The notes beneath the pieces were generated by a model. The model was not told the origin of the DNA. It worked only from the letters and a program-made list of their open reading frames with translations, and searched no databases. A stretch of 64,000 nt of DNA from assembly GCF_042649045.1 (NCBI RefSeq), contig NZ_JBHSEF010000011.1:1-64000 (forward strand), read 5' to 3'. The translations under genes and the position numbers were made by a program. Position 1 is the first letter of the stretch. Each line of letters begins with the position of its first letter. Below, piece by piece: positions 23,255 through 33,016 of this stretch. The DNA is from Chryseomicrobium palamuruense. Its GTDB lineage: Bacteria; Bacillota; Bacilli; Bacillales_A; Planococcaceae.

Positions 23255-25458
23255 ACAAAAAAGTGCGTTTTCAATGGGGAGCCTTCCTACTGTTTTTATT
23301 CTATGGAGGGCTCTTTTTCTTATTATTAGGTAGATTTATCTACATTCAAACGACAGGAATCGTCAATGGGGAAGTTCTAGAACAACGAGCAGAAGAAAAA
23401 TACAACCGTTCACAAATTCTTGAAGCACACCGCGGGACGATTCAGGACCGAAATGGCAACGTGCTTGCAGAAGATACTTTAAGTTATAAGATTTTTGCTG
23501 TGCTAAGTGAGTCAGCCACTGTAAATGCGCATGACCCAAGGCACGTCATTGATGTTCAACAGACGGCTGAAAAATTGAGTGCATACATCGATATGAGTGC
23601 AGAGGATATTGCCACCCGTTTACAAGAAGGGATTGACAATGAACGGTACCAAGTCGAATTTGGAGCAGCAGGTCGTAACCTTTCCCACCAGGTCATGCAA
23701 AAGATTCGCTCGCAGAATATCCCGGGGATTCAATTTGACAAAGACTTAAAGCGTCATTACCCAAATGGTAGTTTTGCATCCCATTTAATTGGTTTTGCCA
23801 TCAAAGAAGAAACCGAAGAGAAGAAGGAACGACTTATTGGAAAGATGGGTCTGGAGCGCATCTATGATAAGGTGATGACCGGAACACCAGGAATGCTCGA
23901 GTATCAGAGTGATCGTCGAGGCTTCTTACTACCTTCCTCTGATAAACTCATCACAGAACCAAAAAATGGTGCCGATATTTATTTGACAAATGACCGTACA
24001 ATTCAAAACTTCTTAGAAGAAGCGGTTACCGATGTACAAGAACAGTATGAACCGGAAAAAGTGACTGCCCTCGTCGTAAAAGCAGACTCGGGTGAGATTC
24101 TCGCCATGACGCAGCGTCCAACGTTTGATCCAAATACGCGTGAAGGACTGACGACAAACTGGCTCAATGAGTCTGTAGAGAATACGATAGAACCGGGATC
24201 GACCATGAAAATATTTACATTGGCAGCAGCCATTGAGGAAGGTAAATGGGACCCCAATGCATGGTACAAATCCGGATCGTATCGGTTATTAGACCGCACG
24301 ATTTATGATCACAATGTGGTAGGATGGGGAAGCATTACCTATTTAGAAGGATTCCAACGGTCATCTAACGTAGCGATGGCCTATTTGTTAGAGCGTCTAG
24401 GAGATGACGTATTTATCGATTACATCAAAGCATTTGGATTTGGAGAAAAGACTGGAATTGAATTGCCGAATGAGGCAGCTGGAATCATAAGTGATCGGTA
24501 CCCGATTAACCGATTGACTACGGCATACGGACAGGGAACAACAGTAACACCCCTTCAACTTATCCAAGGGATGACGGCTATTGCAAATGAAGGAACGATG
24601 TATCAACCGTTTATCATCGATAAAGTAGTGGATCCAAACACAGGCGAGAACCTATTAGATCACGAGCCTGTATCGAAGCCTTCTCCTATATCGGCAGCAA
24701 CAGCGAACCATGTAAAAGAAATTTTAGCGAGTACGGTCACCAGTGAAACGGGGACTGCCCAAAAGTTTAAATTGGATTCGTATACTTCAGCTGGGAAGAC
24801 AGGCACTGCCCAAATTCCAGATACCAATGGACAGTACTTATGGGGGAGACAGCTCTTCCTCTATTCGTTCCTTGGAATGGCTCCTGTTGAAGATCCGGAA
24901 TTAATCGTTTATGTAGCGGTTCATAAACCTAAAATTGAGCCGACGGAAGTGGGTTCAGACCCGACATCTTATATTTATAAATATGTGACTGAAAATGCAT
25001 TAAAGTATTTGAATATTACACCGATGGATTTTACAGAGAGACAGCAAGTGGAGGTTGGTGATTACACAAATCGTCCAGTTGCAGATGTCCAGTCCGAATT
25101 ACAAGCATTGGGTCTTGAGGTGATCACGCTTGGAGCGGAAGGCAATATTACTTCCCAGTACCCACACCGTGATACGAAAGTAGTCACTGGAAATAAAATC
25201 TTTTTACGTGGAAGTGGAGCCGTAACGGTTCCCGACATGTCTGGCTGGTCATCCCGTGAAGTTCAGGTGATGGAACAGTTGTCAGGAATCCCAATGGAAC
25301 GAACAGGTTCCGGATTTGTGGTCAGTCAAAGTGTCACGGCAGGAACGATTGCAGATGGAAGCGTGCCAATTGTCGTTAAACTTTCCAGTCCTGAGGAAGC
25401 CTATACAAGTGAACCCATCAAGATGGAAGGCGAATCTGAACCAATAGAAGACGAATAA
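23251..25458 (+). CDS. pbpB: Penicillin-binding protein 2B (septal transpeptidase)
   Basis: 735 residues. An N-terminal membrane anchor (about 9-30), a dimerisation domain, and a transpeptidase domain with S-T-M-K (nucleophile Ser317), S-S-N (near 372) and K-T-G-T-A. Two PASTA domains occupy the C-terminal 140 residues, ending in an acidic tail. It cross-links septal peptidoglycan with FtsW. It overlaps ftsL by four bases in the standard order. Confidence 0.95.
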   Translation: MNKKVRFQWGAFLLFLFYGGLFFLLLGRFIYIQTTGIVNGEVLEQRAEEKYNRSQILEAHRGTIQDRNGNVLAEDTLSYKIFAVLSESATVNAHDPRHVIDVQQTAEKLSAYIDMSAEDIATRLQEGIDNERYQVEFGAAGRNLSHQVMQKIRSQNIPGIQFDKDLKRHYPNGSFASHLIGFAIKEETEEKKERLIGKMGLERIYDKVMTGTPGMLEYQSDRRGFLLPSSDKLITEPKNGADIYLTNDRTIQNFLEEAVTDVQEQYEPEKVTALVVKADSGEILAMTQRPTFDPNTREGLTTNWLNESVENTIEPGSTMKIFTLAAAIEEGKWDPNAWYKSGSYRLLDRTIYDHNVVGWGSITYLEGFQRSSNVAMAYLLERLGDDVFIDYIKAFGFGEKTGIELPNEAAGIISDRYPINRLTTAYGQGTTVTPLQLIQGMTAIANEGTMYQPFIIDKVVDPNTGENLLDHEPVSKPSPISAATANHVKEILASTVTSETGTAQKFKLDSYTSAGKTGTAQIPDTNGQYLWGRQLFLYSFLGMAPVEDPELIVYVAVHKPKIEPTEVGSDPTSYIYKYVTENALKYLNITPMDFTERQQVEVGDYTNRPVADVQSELQALGLEVITLGAEGNITSQYPHRDTKVVTGNKIFLRGSGAVTVPDMSGWSSREVQVMEQLSGIPMERTGSGFVVSQSVTAGTIADGSVPIVVKLSSPEEAYTSEPIKMEGESEPIEDE

Positions 25459-25498
25459 GCTGTCAATCCAATCATAAAGTGGGGCAGGAGGTCATTTT

Positions 25499-27388
25499 AT
25501 TCGTTCCCACTTTTTTTTAAGAAAACGACAATTAATTTTTATACTGGCTATGCTCTTTGTGGCGATTCTTGTCAAACTCCTGTATATTCAAGTTTGGCAA
25601 TACGAGGAACTGCACGATAAGGCGCTTACCAGTTGGAATCGTCAAGTTCCACAACAAACGGAACGTGGGTTGATTCTGGACAGAGAAGGTAAGGTATTAG
25701 TTACAAACCAACTTCATCCCTCTCTTCACGTGATGCCTGGACAATTGGAAGATAAAGATCTGTTAATTAGGGAACTTACGGAACGAAGTGGGTTGCCTGA
25801 AACTGTCGTTCGCAAAGAGGTCGAACGAAAAAGTTACTTAAACCATCTGCGTAGCACATCCCAAGCACTAACGAAAAATGATGTTGCCGAACTTCAAACG
25901 CTTGGTGTAGAAGGGCTTTATTCCAGTCTTGCGTTTAAGCGAAGTTATCCATATAACAGTCTGCTTGCTTCGGTACTTGGCTTTACGGGGGCAGACGGTT
26001 CAGGATTAGCAGGAGTAGAATACACATATGATCATGTCTTAAAAGGTATAAATGGTAATTTAGAGATATATACGGATGCCAAAGGCAAGCGGGCTCCCTC
26101 AAATCCGGATGAGTGGAATCCTGGCAGAAGAGGGTATCATCTGCAGTTGACCATTGATTTGGCCATTCAACAATTGCTCGAAGCAAAATTGCAACGAGCA
26201 ATGGAGGCTTACAAAGCAAAGCAAGCAATTGGTGTCGTGATGAATCCCAAAACAGGGGAACTTCTTGCCGTAGTGTCTTTGCCTACGTACCAACCAGAGG
26301 ACTATCAAAGCGCAAGTCCGGATGTCATCTATAAAAATTTACCTGTGACGATGACATTTGAACCGGGATCCACATTTAAGATCATCACCTTAAGTGCAGC
26401 GATCGAAGAAAATTTGGTGGATTTAGAACATGAACATTTTCATGATCCGGGATATACCCATGTGGCAGGGCACCGACTGCGTTGTTGGAAGCGTCAAGGC
26501 CATGGAAGTCAGACCTTTTTAGAAGTGGTCGAAAATTCCTGTAACCCCGGATTTATTGAACTTGGTCATCGCCTTGGGGAAGAACGCTTGCAATCGTATA
26601 TTCGGAATTTTGGTTTTGGCGCATCCACTGAATCTGGTTTGGCAGGGGAACAAAAAGGGATTTTATTCTCAAAAGAGGCGTACGGTCCGCTAGAACATGC
26701 GACCACATCATTTGGTCAAGGTATTTCCGTTACACCTCTTCAACAAGTAGCAGCTATCGCTGCGACGCTCAACGGGGGACACCTCGTCAAACCGTACTTT
26801 GTTTCTCGTACGATTGATCCGTATACAAACGAAGTGGTCGCTGAAACGTTTCCAGAACTCAAGCGTCGTGTAATTTCACCAGAAACCTCTAAAAAAGTTC
26901 GAGAAACACTTGGAGAAGTCGTCGCACATGGGTCTGGTCAACAAGCCTACCGATCGTATTTGTCCGTCGGCGGTAAGACAGGAACAGCTCAAAAGGCAGT
27001 AGATGGCCACTATTTAGATGGGGAATACATCGTGTCCTTTATAGGATTTGCTCCAGTACAAGACCCGGAGTATCTCGTTTATGTAGCCATTGATGCGCCA
27101 GAAGGTTCCAATCAATTTGGCGGAACGATAGCGGCTCCTATTGTTGGAGAACTGTTTGAAGACATTGCAGAAGATTCACCCGCGTTATTTGAAAAAAAGA
27201 AAACATGGAACGATTTGCCTGAAACCATCGTTCCTCAATTGATAGGAGAGACGAAAGAAAGCGTGCTTCCTCTTGACTATCCTTTTCAATTGATATGGCA
27301 TGGAGATGGAAATAAAGTCATCGACCAGTTGCCAAAGGCCGGAGAACCAAGTCGTCCTCCTTATACTATTCATCTTTATACTGATTAA
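25499..27388 (+). CDS. spoVD: Stage V sporulation protein D (SpoVD), predicted ATT start
   Basis: 629 residues if translation starts at the ATT at 25499. The first ATG (25550) lies inside the membrane anchor and has no ribosome site, whereas AGGAGGT (25486-25492) is seven bases before ATT 25499. That start restores a basic leader and full anchor. The transpeptidase domain has S-T-F-K (Ser291), S-C-N and K-T-G-T-A, and one C-terminal PASTA domain. Cys329 and Cys348 (19 apart) match the redox-switched pair of B. subtilis SpoVD (332/351), which identifies it as the mother-cell cortex transpeptidase. murE, which normally follows, is absent; mraY starts 17 bases on. Confidence 0.9.
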   Translation: MRSHFFLRKRQLIFILAMLFVAILVKLLYIQVWQYEELHDKALTSWNRQVPQQTERGLILDREGKVLVTNQLHPSLHVMPGQLEDKDLLIRELTERSGLPETVVRKEVERKSYLNHLRSTSQALTKNDVAELQTLGVEGLYSSLAFKRSYPYNSLLASVLGFTGADGSGLAGVEYTYDHVLKGINGNLEIYTDAKGKRAPSNPDEWNPGRRGYHLQLTIDLAIQQLLEAKLQRAMEAYKAKQAIGVVMNPKTGELLAVVSLPTYQPEDYQSASPDVIYKNLPVTMTFEPGSTFKIITLSAAIEENLVDLEHEHFHDPGYTHVAGHRLRCWKRQGHGSQTFLEVVENSCNPGFIELGHRLGEERLQSYIRNFGFGASTESGLAGEQKGILFSKEAYGPLEHATTSFGQGISVTPLQQVAAIAATLNGGHLVKPYFVSRTIDPYTNEVVAETFPELKRRVISPETSKKVRETLGEVVAHGSGQQAYRSYLSVGGKTGTAQKAVDGHYLDGEYIVSFIGFAPVQDPEYLVYVAIDAPEGSNQFGGTIAAPIVGELFEDIAEDSPALFEKKKTWNDLPETIVPQLIGETKESVLPLDYPFQLIWHGDGNKVIDQLPKAGEPSRPPYTIHLYTD

Positions 27389-27405
27389 CTAAAGGAGTCT
27401 ATTCC

Positions 27406-28377
27406 ATGTCTATCGTTCTTATCCTACTCACATTAGCAGCAAGTTTCGCACTTACAGCGGTTCTCGCCCCAATTTTCATTCCCTATCTTCGGAAAATGAA
27501 ATTTGGCCAGAGCATTCGAGAAGAAGGACCTGAATCGCATATGAAAAAAGCAGGGACGCCGACCATGGGTGGTCTCATTTTCATGACAGCGATCGTGATT
27601 TCGACGCTTGCTATTTCTCTATATACAGACCTGTTTACTACACAGACCCTCGTTTTACTATTGGTCTTTGTTGGATTTGGGGCTGTTGGATTTTTAGATG
27701 ACTTTATCAAAGTGGTCATGAAACGCAATCTAGGGCTAACGTCTCTTCAAAAATTGATTGGACAGATTCTCTTATCCGTTGCGGCTTTCTTCTTATTACA
27801 GCTTGGTCCGTTTGATACAACGGTGGCAATACCATTTACTAACTCGACAATCGATTTAGGTATATTCTATGTCATCTTTATCATCTTTTGGCTAGTTGGT
27901 TTTTCAAACGCTGTCAATCTATCAGATGGTCTAGATGGTCTCGTGAGTGGTACAGCTTCTATTGCATTTGCTGCCTTTGGCATTTTGGCAGTTTTATATG
28001 GCCAGTACGATACAGCATTGTTTGCATTTGCCGTAACAGGTGCTCTCCTAGGATTCTTAATATTCAATTCAAATCCAGCGAAAATCTTCATGGGAGATAC
28101 GGGATCGCTGGCTCTAGGTGGAGCCCTGGCGATGCTGTCAATCATTCTTAAACAAGAACTATTACTGTTGCTAGTCGGAATCATTTTTGTGATTGAAACA
28201 TTATCTGTGATCATACAAGTCATTAGTTTTAAATCAACTGGCAAACGTATTTTTAAAATGAGTCCGATTCATCATCACTTTGAACTTTCAGGCTGGTCCG
28301 AACAAAAAGTCGTGTATGTGTTCTGGACTGTCGGTTTTATTGCAGCTTGTATTGTTCTGTTCGTGGAGGTCATATAA
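27406..28377 (+). CDS. mraY: Phospho-N-acetylmuramoyl-pentapeptide-transferase MraY
   Basis: 323 residues with about ten transmembrane segments. It has the family motifs K-A-G-T-P-T-M-G-G near 46, F-L-D-D-F-I-K near 101, N-L-S-D-G-L-D-G-L near 171, M-G-D-T-G-S-L-A-L-G-G near 228 and the histidine motif P-I-H-H-H-F near 286. It makes lipid I at the membrane. The start ATG follows AAAGGAG. murD follows directly. Confidence 0.96.
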   Translation: MSIVLILLTLAASFALTAVLAPIFIPYLRKMKFGQSIREEGPESHMKKAGTPTMGGLIFMTAIVISTLAISLYTDLFTTQTLVLLLVFVGFGAVGFLDDFIKVVMKRNLGLTSLQKLIGQILLSVAAFFLLQLGPFDTTVAIPFTNSTIDLGIFYVIFIIFWLVGFSNAVNLSDGLDGLVSGTASIAFAAFGILAVLYGQYDTALFAFAVTGALLGFLIFNSNPAKIFMGDTGSLALGGALAMLSIILKQELLLLLVGIIFVIETLSVIIQVISFKSTGKRIFKMSPIHHHFELSGWSEQKVVYVFWTVGFIAACIVLFVEVI

Positions 28378-29727
28378 ATGAAAACGGTCAAGGAACTCTA
28401 TCATCAAAAAGTCTTAGTTCTCGGTCTAGCGAAAAGTGGAACAGCTGCAGCTGAAGTGCTTCATGAACTGGGAGCTTTCGTGACAGTGAACGATGCCAAA
28501 CCATTTGAAGAAAATACGTATGCTCAACACTTGTTAAAGCTTGGAATGACCGTCATATGCGGTAGCCACCCTGAAAATTTACTTGATGAAGGCTTTTCAC
28601 TGATTGTCAAAAATCCAGGCATTCCTTACACAAACCCAGTGATTGCAGAAGCATTAAAACGTGATATTCCCATCTGGACGGAAGTGGAGCTGGCCTACCG
28701 AATCAGTGAAGCAGAAATGATCGCTATCACCGGTTCAAATGGGAAGACTACAACAACGACCTTGCTTGTCGACATGCTGTCAAAAGGTCCCAAGGAACCG
28801 CTTGTTGCTGGGAATATAGGAACAGTTGCGACAACTGTAGCGAAGTCTGCAACAAAAAATAATGTAATCGTAACTGAACTGTCATCTTTCCAGCTGATGG
28901 GTACGGTAAACTTAAAACCTTCGATTGCTATTTTGACGAATATTTATGAAGCGCATTTGGATTACCATAAAGATCTAGAAGAATACCGAGAAGCAAAACT
29001 TGCCATTGTGAAAAACCATACAGCAGAAGACGTGGTGATTTATAACGGAGAACAATCGATTTTAGTTGAACGATTGAAACATGTGGCAAGCCGTAAAATT
29101 CCTTTTTACGTATCAGCTCGTCATGACGATGGGATGAGTGCGGATGAGAACTGGATCTATTTCGAAGGTGAACCAGTATATCGCCGTGATGAAATTCGCC
29201 TGCCCGGTGCCCATAACTTAGAAAATATACTCGCTTCAACAGCGGCTGCCCTCGTTATGAATGCACCACTTAATCAGATTCGTCACACTGTTCAAACATT
29301 TGCGGGTGTGAAACATCGCACCCAATATGTCGGAGAATGGCAGAATCGACTGTTCTATAATGATTCGAAAGCAACCAATGCCTTAGCTACCAAGAGTGCT
29401 CTAGAAGGATTTACAAAGCCTGTCATTCTTCTTGCGGGCGGAAAAGAACGTGACCATTCGTTTAATGAACTGATTCCGTACCTGTCACGTGTTAAAGCAA
29501 TAGTACATTTTGGAGAAACGAAGTCACGTCTGCAACAATTTGCTGATATGCAGGGGGTAGCTGGGTACCCTTTCAACACACTGTCTGAAGCATTTCAAAA
29601 GGCAATTGATTTATCGGCAGAAGGTGATGTCATTTTACTTTCACCCGCAAGTGCAAGTTGGGACCAGTATGAAAGCTTTGAAATTCGCGGGGATGAGTTT
29701 ATTGCGCTCTTCAACGAATTAAGTTAA
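28378..29727 (+). CDS. murD: UDP-N-acetylmuramoylalanine--D-glutamate ligase MurD
   Basis: 449 residues with three Mur-ligase domains: the N-terminal Rossmann-type V-L-G-L-A-K-S-G, ATP loop G-S-N-G-K-T-T-T-T (about 119-127), E-L-S-S-F-Q and H-L-D-Y-H in the centre, and N-D-S-K-A-T-N and G-G-x-D/E-R-D in the C-domain. It adds D-glutamate to UDP-MurNAc-L-Ala. The ATG follows the mraY stop directly. Confidence 0.96.
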   Translation: MKTVKELYHQKVLVLGLAKSGTAAAEVLHELGAFVTVNDAKPFEENTYAQHLLKLGMTVICGSHPENLLDEGFSLIVKNPGIPYTNPVIAEALKRDIPIWTEVELAYRISEAEMIAITGSNGKTTTTTLLVDMLSKGPKEPLVAGNIGTVATTVAKSATKNNVIVTELSSFQLMGTVNLKPSIAILTNIYEAHLDYHKDLEEYREAKLAIVKNHTAEDVVIYNGEQSILVERLKHVASRKIPFYVSARHDDGMSADENWIYFEGEPVYRRDEIRLPGAHNLENILASTAAALVMNAPLNQIRHTVQTFAGVKHRTQYVGEWQNRLFYNDSKATNALATKSALEGFTKPVILLAGGKERDHSFNELIPYLSRVKAIVHFGETKSRLQQFADMQGVAGYPFNTLSEAFQKAIDLSAEGDVILLSPASASWDQYESFEIRGDEFIALFNELS

Positions 29728-29741
29728 GAAAGGATGGCGTA

Positions 29742-30824
29742 TTGCATCCGCGTCACGCGATTCGTTTACTTGTTGGCTCAACATGTGGTTTAAGTCTTAT
29801 TGGTCTCGTTTATATTGCGAGTGCGGCGAGCTATTGGTCGAGTATTCATTATCCTGATCAAGTCCCTTTTTACCTGAAGCAGCTCTTGTATTTAGTGATT
29901 GGAATTAGTGTGTTTTTGTGGATGCAAAGGCAGAGGATTCCGGTTGCTATTATTCCGTTCTTGTATATCATTGGTCTAGTTGGACTTCTCACCGTATGGA
30001 TTCCAGGTCTAGGAGTCGTTCGAAATGGAGCGCGAGGCTGGATTGCGTTAGCTGGAATTCACTTTCAGCCAGCGGAACTCGCGAAACTTTCCACTCTATT
30101 ATTTGTGGCAAAGCTTGTTGCGGAAAAACGGTCACTTCTCATGCAATTAGCAGTCGTAGGAATTCCGGGCACCTTGTTTATGCTTCAGCCGGATTTTGGT
30201 TCGACGTTTCTTTTACTCGCTGGATTTGGTTGTTTACTGTATGTAGGGGGCATCTCATTCAAGCTGTTAGGTGTTGCAGCTATAGTAGGAGGCGTATCTT
30301 TTGCAGCGCTTATCTTATCCGCCCCTTATAGGTTACAACGTATTACAGCTTTTCTTGACCCATGGAAAGACCCACTTGGTACAGGATTTCAAGCGATTCA
30401 GTCCTTATTAGCCATTGGCCCTGCAGGTTGGATGGGATGGGGATTCTCTGAATCACGCCAAAAGCTCCTTTACCTCCCTGAGCCTCAAAACGATTTTATT
30501 TTTGCGCTCATTGTCGAAGAGAGTGGATTCTTTTTAGGTCTACTGATATGTATTCTTTATGGAGTATGGGGATACTCAGGTTTCTTCTTGGCAAGTACAC
30601 TTAGACCCTCATTTTATGGATATGCAATTGTAAGTCTGGTCTCGGTCCTTCTCATACAAGCATTTGTAAATTTAGGAGTCGTAACGGGTGTGCTACCCGT
30701 GACAGGAGTCACACTTCCATTTATCAGTTATGGAGGCACTTCACTTGTCATTTGTTGGATTCTCACCGCAATGATCATCGCTTTATATGGTTCGGGAAAG
30801 GAGGCAGAAGAATGGAAAAAATAA
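29742..30824 (+). CDS. spoVE: SEDS-family lipid II polymerase (SpoVE/FtsW)
   Basis: 360 residues with ten hydrophobic segments and SEDS motifs: W-I-x-L-A-G-I-H-F-Q-P-A-E-L-A-K near 100-115, Q-P-D-F-G-S near 146 and the C-terminal P-V-T-G-V-T-L-P-F-I-S-Y-G-G-T-S near 319-334. Its place between murD and divIB, together with spoVD in the same cluster, favours SpoVE; a vegetative FtsW role cannot be excluded. TTG start after AAAGGATGG. Overlaps divIB by 13 bases. Confidence 0.88.
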   Translation: MHPRHAIRLLVGSTCGLSLIGLVYIASAASYWSSIHYPDQVPFYLKQLLYLVIGISVFLWMQRQRIPVAIIPFLYIIGLVGLLTVWIPGLGVVRNGARGWIALAGIHFQPAELAKLSTLLFVAKLVAEKRSLLMQLAVVGIPGTLFMLQPDFGSTFLLLAGFGCLLYVGGISFKLLGVAAIVGGVSFAALILSAPYRLQRITAFLDPWKDPLGTGFQAIQSLLAIGPAGWMGWGFSESRQKLLYLPEPQNDFIFALIVEESGFFLGLLICILYGVWGYSGFFLASTLRPSFYGYAIVSLVSVLLIQAFVNLGVVTGVLPVTGVTLPFISYGGTSLVICWILTAMIIALYGSGKEAEEWKK

Positions 30825-31600
30825 TTGATATTGAAGAACGCATACCAAGTCTACGAAAAAAAAGGAAACGACGAATGACTTTCACCTTTTCTATTCTTTT
30901 GTTTCTTTTCTTTCTTGCTTTGTTCTTGATTCTATACTTGCAATCCTCTTGGAGCAAAGTTCAATTCATTGTGATTGAAGGGACTGAAATTGTCGAGACT
31001 CAAGACATCTTAAAACTTAGTGGTGTGGCGGAAGGGGAGTCCATGTGGGGATTTCGCACAAACGAGATTGCTAAAAGAATAGCAGCACATCCTGCCGTTT
31101 CAGAAGTGAAGGTCAATCGAAGCGATTTGACGACTGTGCGCATCCAAATTATAGAGCATGAAGTCGTGGGATTCCGGGCGGATAATGAAAAACAACTTGT
31201 TTTAAGTAATGGTGAAGTATACGAATCTTCTGTAGCCGGCAGTCTTTATGGACCTGCTCTCCTTGACTTCCAAAATGAGAAAGCAGAAGATCGATTGATT
31301 GCCGAACTATCTAAACTAGGAGTGGCAGAACGTGGTCTTCTTTCAGAGATTACATCGACACCTTCGAATGCCGACCCGTATTTAGTGACGATTTATATGA
31401 ATGATGGTAATACTGTTATCACAAGTGCTGTTCAATTAGCTGAAAACATCGGGCATTACCCATCTATCCTTCAACAGATTCCAGATGATCAAAAAGGAAT
31501 TGTGGATATGGAAGTGGGCATTTTTTTCAAAAGTTATGATGCGGTCTATATAGAGGAAGGAGAGGAAATCCAAATTGAAGAAGAGGAAGCTGCCGAATAG
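30812..31600 (+). CDS. divIB: Cell division protein DivIB/FtsQ
   Basis: 262 residues. A cytoplasmic basic N-terminus rich in K/R, a transmembrane helix (about 30-50) and a POTRA domain starting V-I-E-G-T-E-I-V near 56 followed by the FtsQ beta domain and an acidic tail. The start is set at the ATG at 30812 after AAAGGAGGCAG; the longer in-frame version would extend into spoVE. murG and murB, which usually separate spoVE and divIB in Bacillus, are missing. Confidence 0.93.
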   Translation: MEKIIDIEERIPSLRKKRKRRMTFTFSILLFLFFLALFLILYLQSSWSKVQFIVIEGTEIVETQDILKLSGVAEGESMWGFRTNEIAKRIAAHPAVSEVKVNRSDLTTVRIQIIEHEVVGFRADNEKQLVLSNGEVYESSVAGSLYGPALLDFQNEKAEDRLIAELSKLGVAERGLLSEITSTPSNADPYLVTIYMNDGNTVITSAVQLAENIGHYPSILQQIPDDQKGIVDMEVGIFFKSYDAVYIEEGEEIQIEEEEAAE

Positions 31601-32279
31601 AGGTAAGATTTTGCTTTCTCTTGTCAGTCTCACATTAGGTTTTATTCTAGCTTTCAGTTACAGTGTCTCTCAAAAGAATGAAAGACAAGGTACCGTGGAC
31701 TCCTCAACCTATGCACAAACAGAGGCAGCAAGAGAAGAGCTGATTCTGCAAAAAGAACGAAATAAAGAATTATCTACAGAACTTCGAGATGTCCAAAACC
31801 GAATACGAGAGTATGAACAACAGATTGGTTCAGACGCTTCGTTAGATGAACTCGTGAATGAAGCAGAGACCCTGCGACTTCTGACCGGAGATGTCTCTGT
31901 GAAAGGCCCCGGGTACCGTGTCGAATTAAGTGATGGGGAATATAATCCAAGTCAAGTGAACCCAAATGATTATATTGTTCATGAAGGGCATGTATATATG
32001 GTCATTAATGAGTTAAAGATTGCAGGAGCAGAGGCCATCAGCATCAACGGCAAACGAATCCATGCCACCAGTTACATTCGATGTACGGGACCTGTAATCA
32101 CAGTAGATGGTGAAACATTCCCTGCCCCGTTTGTAGTAGAAGCGATTGGTGACCAGACTACATTACGAGAGGCGCTCGAACTAAACGGGGGCATTCTCGA
32201 TCAATTAGTCGGTCAACAAATTGTCATACAAAACACTACGCTTAATGAAGTATTTATGGCTTCAAGACATGAGGAATAG
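31575..32279 (+). CDS. DUF881 family protein (YlxW-like)
   Basis: 234 residues: a short basic N-terminus, one transmembrane segment (about 12-28), a coiled coil (about 50-85) and a DUF881 domain with G-P-G-Y-R-V-E-L-S-D near 110 and I-N-E-L-K-I-A-G-A-E-A-I-S-I-N-G near 143. In B. subtilis ylxW lies at this place; it has no firm function. TTG start within the divIB end, after AGGAGAGG. A second DUF881 gene follows 11 bases later. Confidence 0.85.
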   Translation: MKKRKLPNRGKILLSLVSLTLGFILAFSYSVSQKNERQGTVDSSTYAQTEAAREELILQKERNKELSTELRDVQNRIREYEQQIGSDASLDELVNEAETLRLLTGDVSVKGPGYRVELSDGEYNPSQVNPNDYIVHEGHVYMVINELKIAGAEAISINGKRIHATSYIRCTGPVITVDGETFPAPFVVEAIGDQTTLREALELNGGILDQLVGQQIVIQNTTLNEVFMASRHEE

Positions 32280-32290
32280 GGGGAGATGAT

Positions 32291-33016
32291 ATGGCAAAAA
32301 TGAAAGGTTTCTCCCGTTTCACATGGATCTTGATTGTGATTGGCTTTATGCTAGCGGTCCAGTACAACACCATTCAAAGTCCCGCTGAACGAGATACCCG
32401 GGATGTATGGGAAATTCGCAAAGAATTAGTCGAGGAAAAACAGTACCACTCGGAACTTCTAACACGCATCCGAGAGACTGAAGATCTCGCTTCACAGTAT
32501 GAAGAATCCACGCTTGATCGTCCAGAGCGTCTTGTGGAAGAGTCGATCGCTCAGTTGCGTCGCGAACTTGGACTCGAAGCCTACTCTGGGCCAGGATTCC
32601 TTATTCATGTGGAACCATCAGCAGAAGCAATTGCTTTTGGACAGTCCATTTCACCAGTTTCTCCAGATTTACTCGTCCGGTTTGTCAATGAACTGAATCG
32701 ATTTCAGGCTAAGGCAATAGAAATTGATGGGAAACGGTTAGTGTTTCCAAGTGCGATTCGCGATATAAACGGACGTACAACCATTAACACGTTACCTATC
32801 CGTTCTGCTCCGTTTGATATTCGGGTAGGTACGGATTCCCTTGATGTGGCGGAACGAGTGATCAATCAAATTCAAGCGAGTGGACTTGCCGACGATTTTT
32901 ATATCGACAATCTGCAATTGACGATTGAAGAGCCGGTCGGCACCATTAAAATGGCGCCATACGACCAACCCATCAATGTCACTCATTTATCCGAATGGAA
33001 GGAAGGCGAAAACTAA
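32291..33016 (+). CDS. DUF881 family protein (YlxX-like)
   Basis: 241 residues with one N-terminal transmembrane segment, a coiled coil (about 40-80) and a DUF881 domain (G-P-G-F-L-I-H-V near 103, V-N-E-L-N-R-F-Q-A-K-A-I-E-I-D-G-K-R near 134). It is paralogous to the preceding gene. The stop TAA overlaps the ATG of sbp (TAATG). Confidence 0.85.
   Translation: MAKMKGFSRFTWILIVIGFMLAVQYNTIQSPAERDTRDVWEIRKELVEEKQYHSELLTRIRETEDLASQYEESTLDRPERLVEESIAQLRRELGLEAYSGPGFLIHVEPSAEAIAFGQSISPVSPDLLVRFVNELNRFQAKAIEIDGKRLVFPSAIRDINGRTTINTLPIRSAPFDIRVGTDSLDVAERVINQIQASGLADDFYIDNLQLTIEEPVGTIKMAPYDQPINVTHLSEWKEGEN

Noticed and set aside
27867..28244. 125-codon antisense frame within mraY
   Set aside because: Opposite-strand shadow of a conserved gene with no ribosome site or family features; the same applies to similar frames in ytvI-like, pbpB, ileS and carB.
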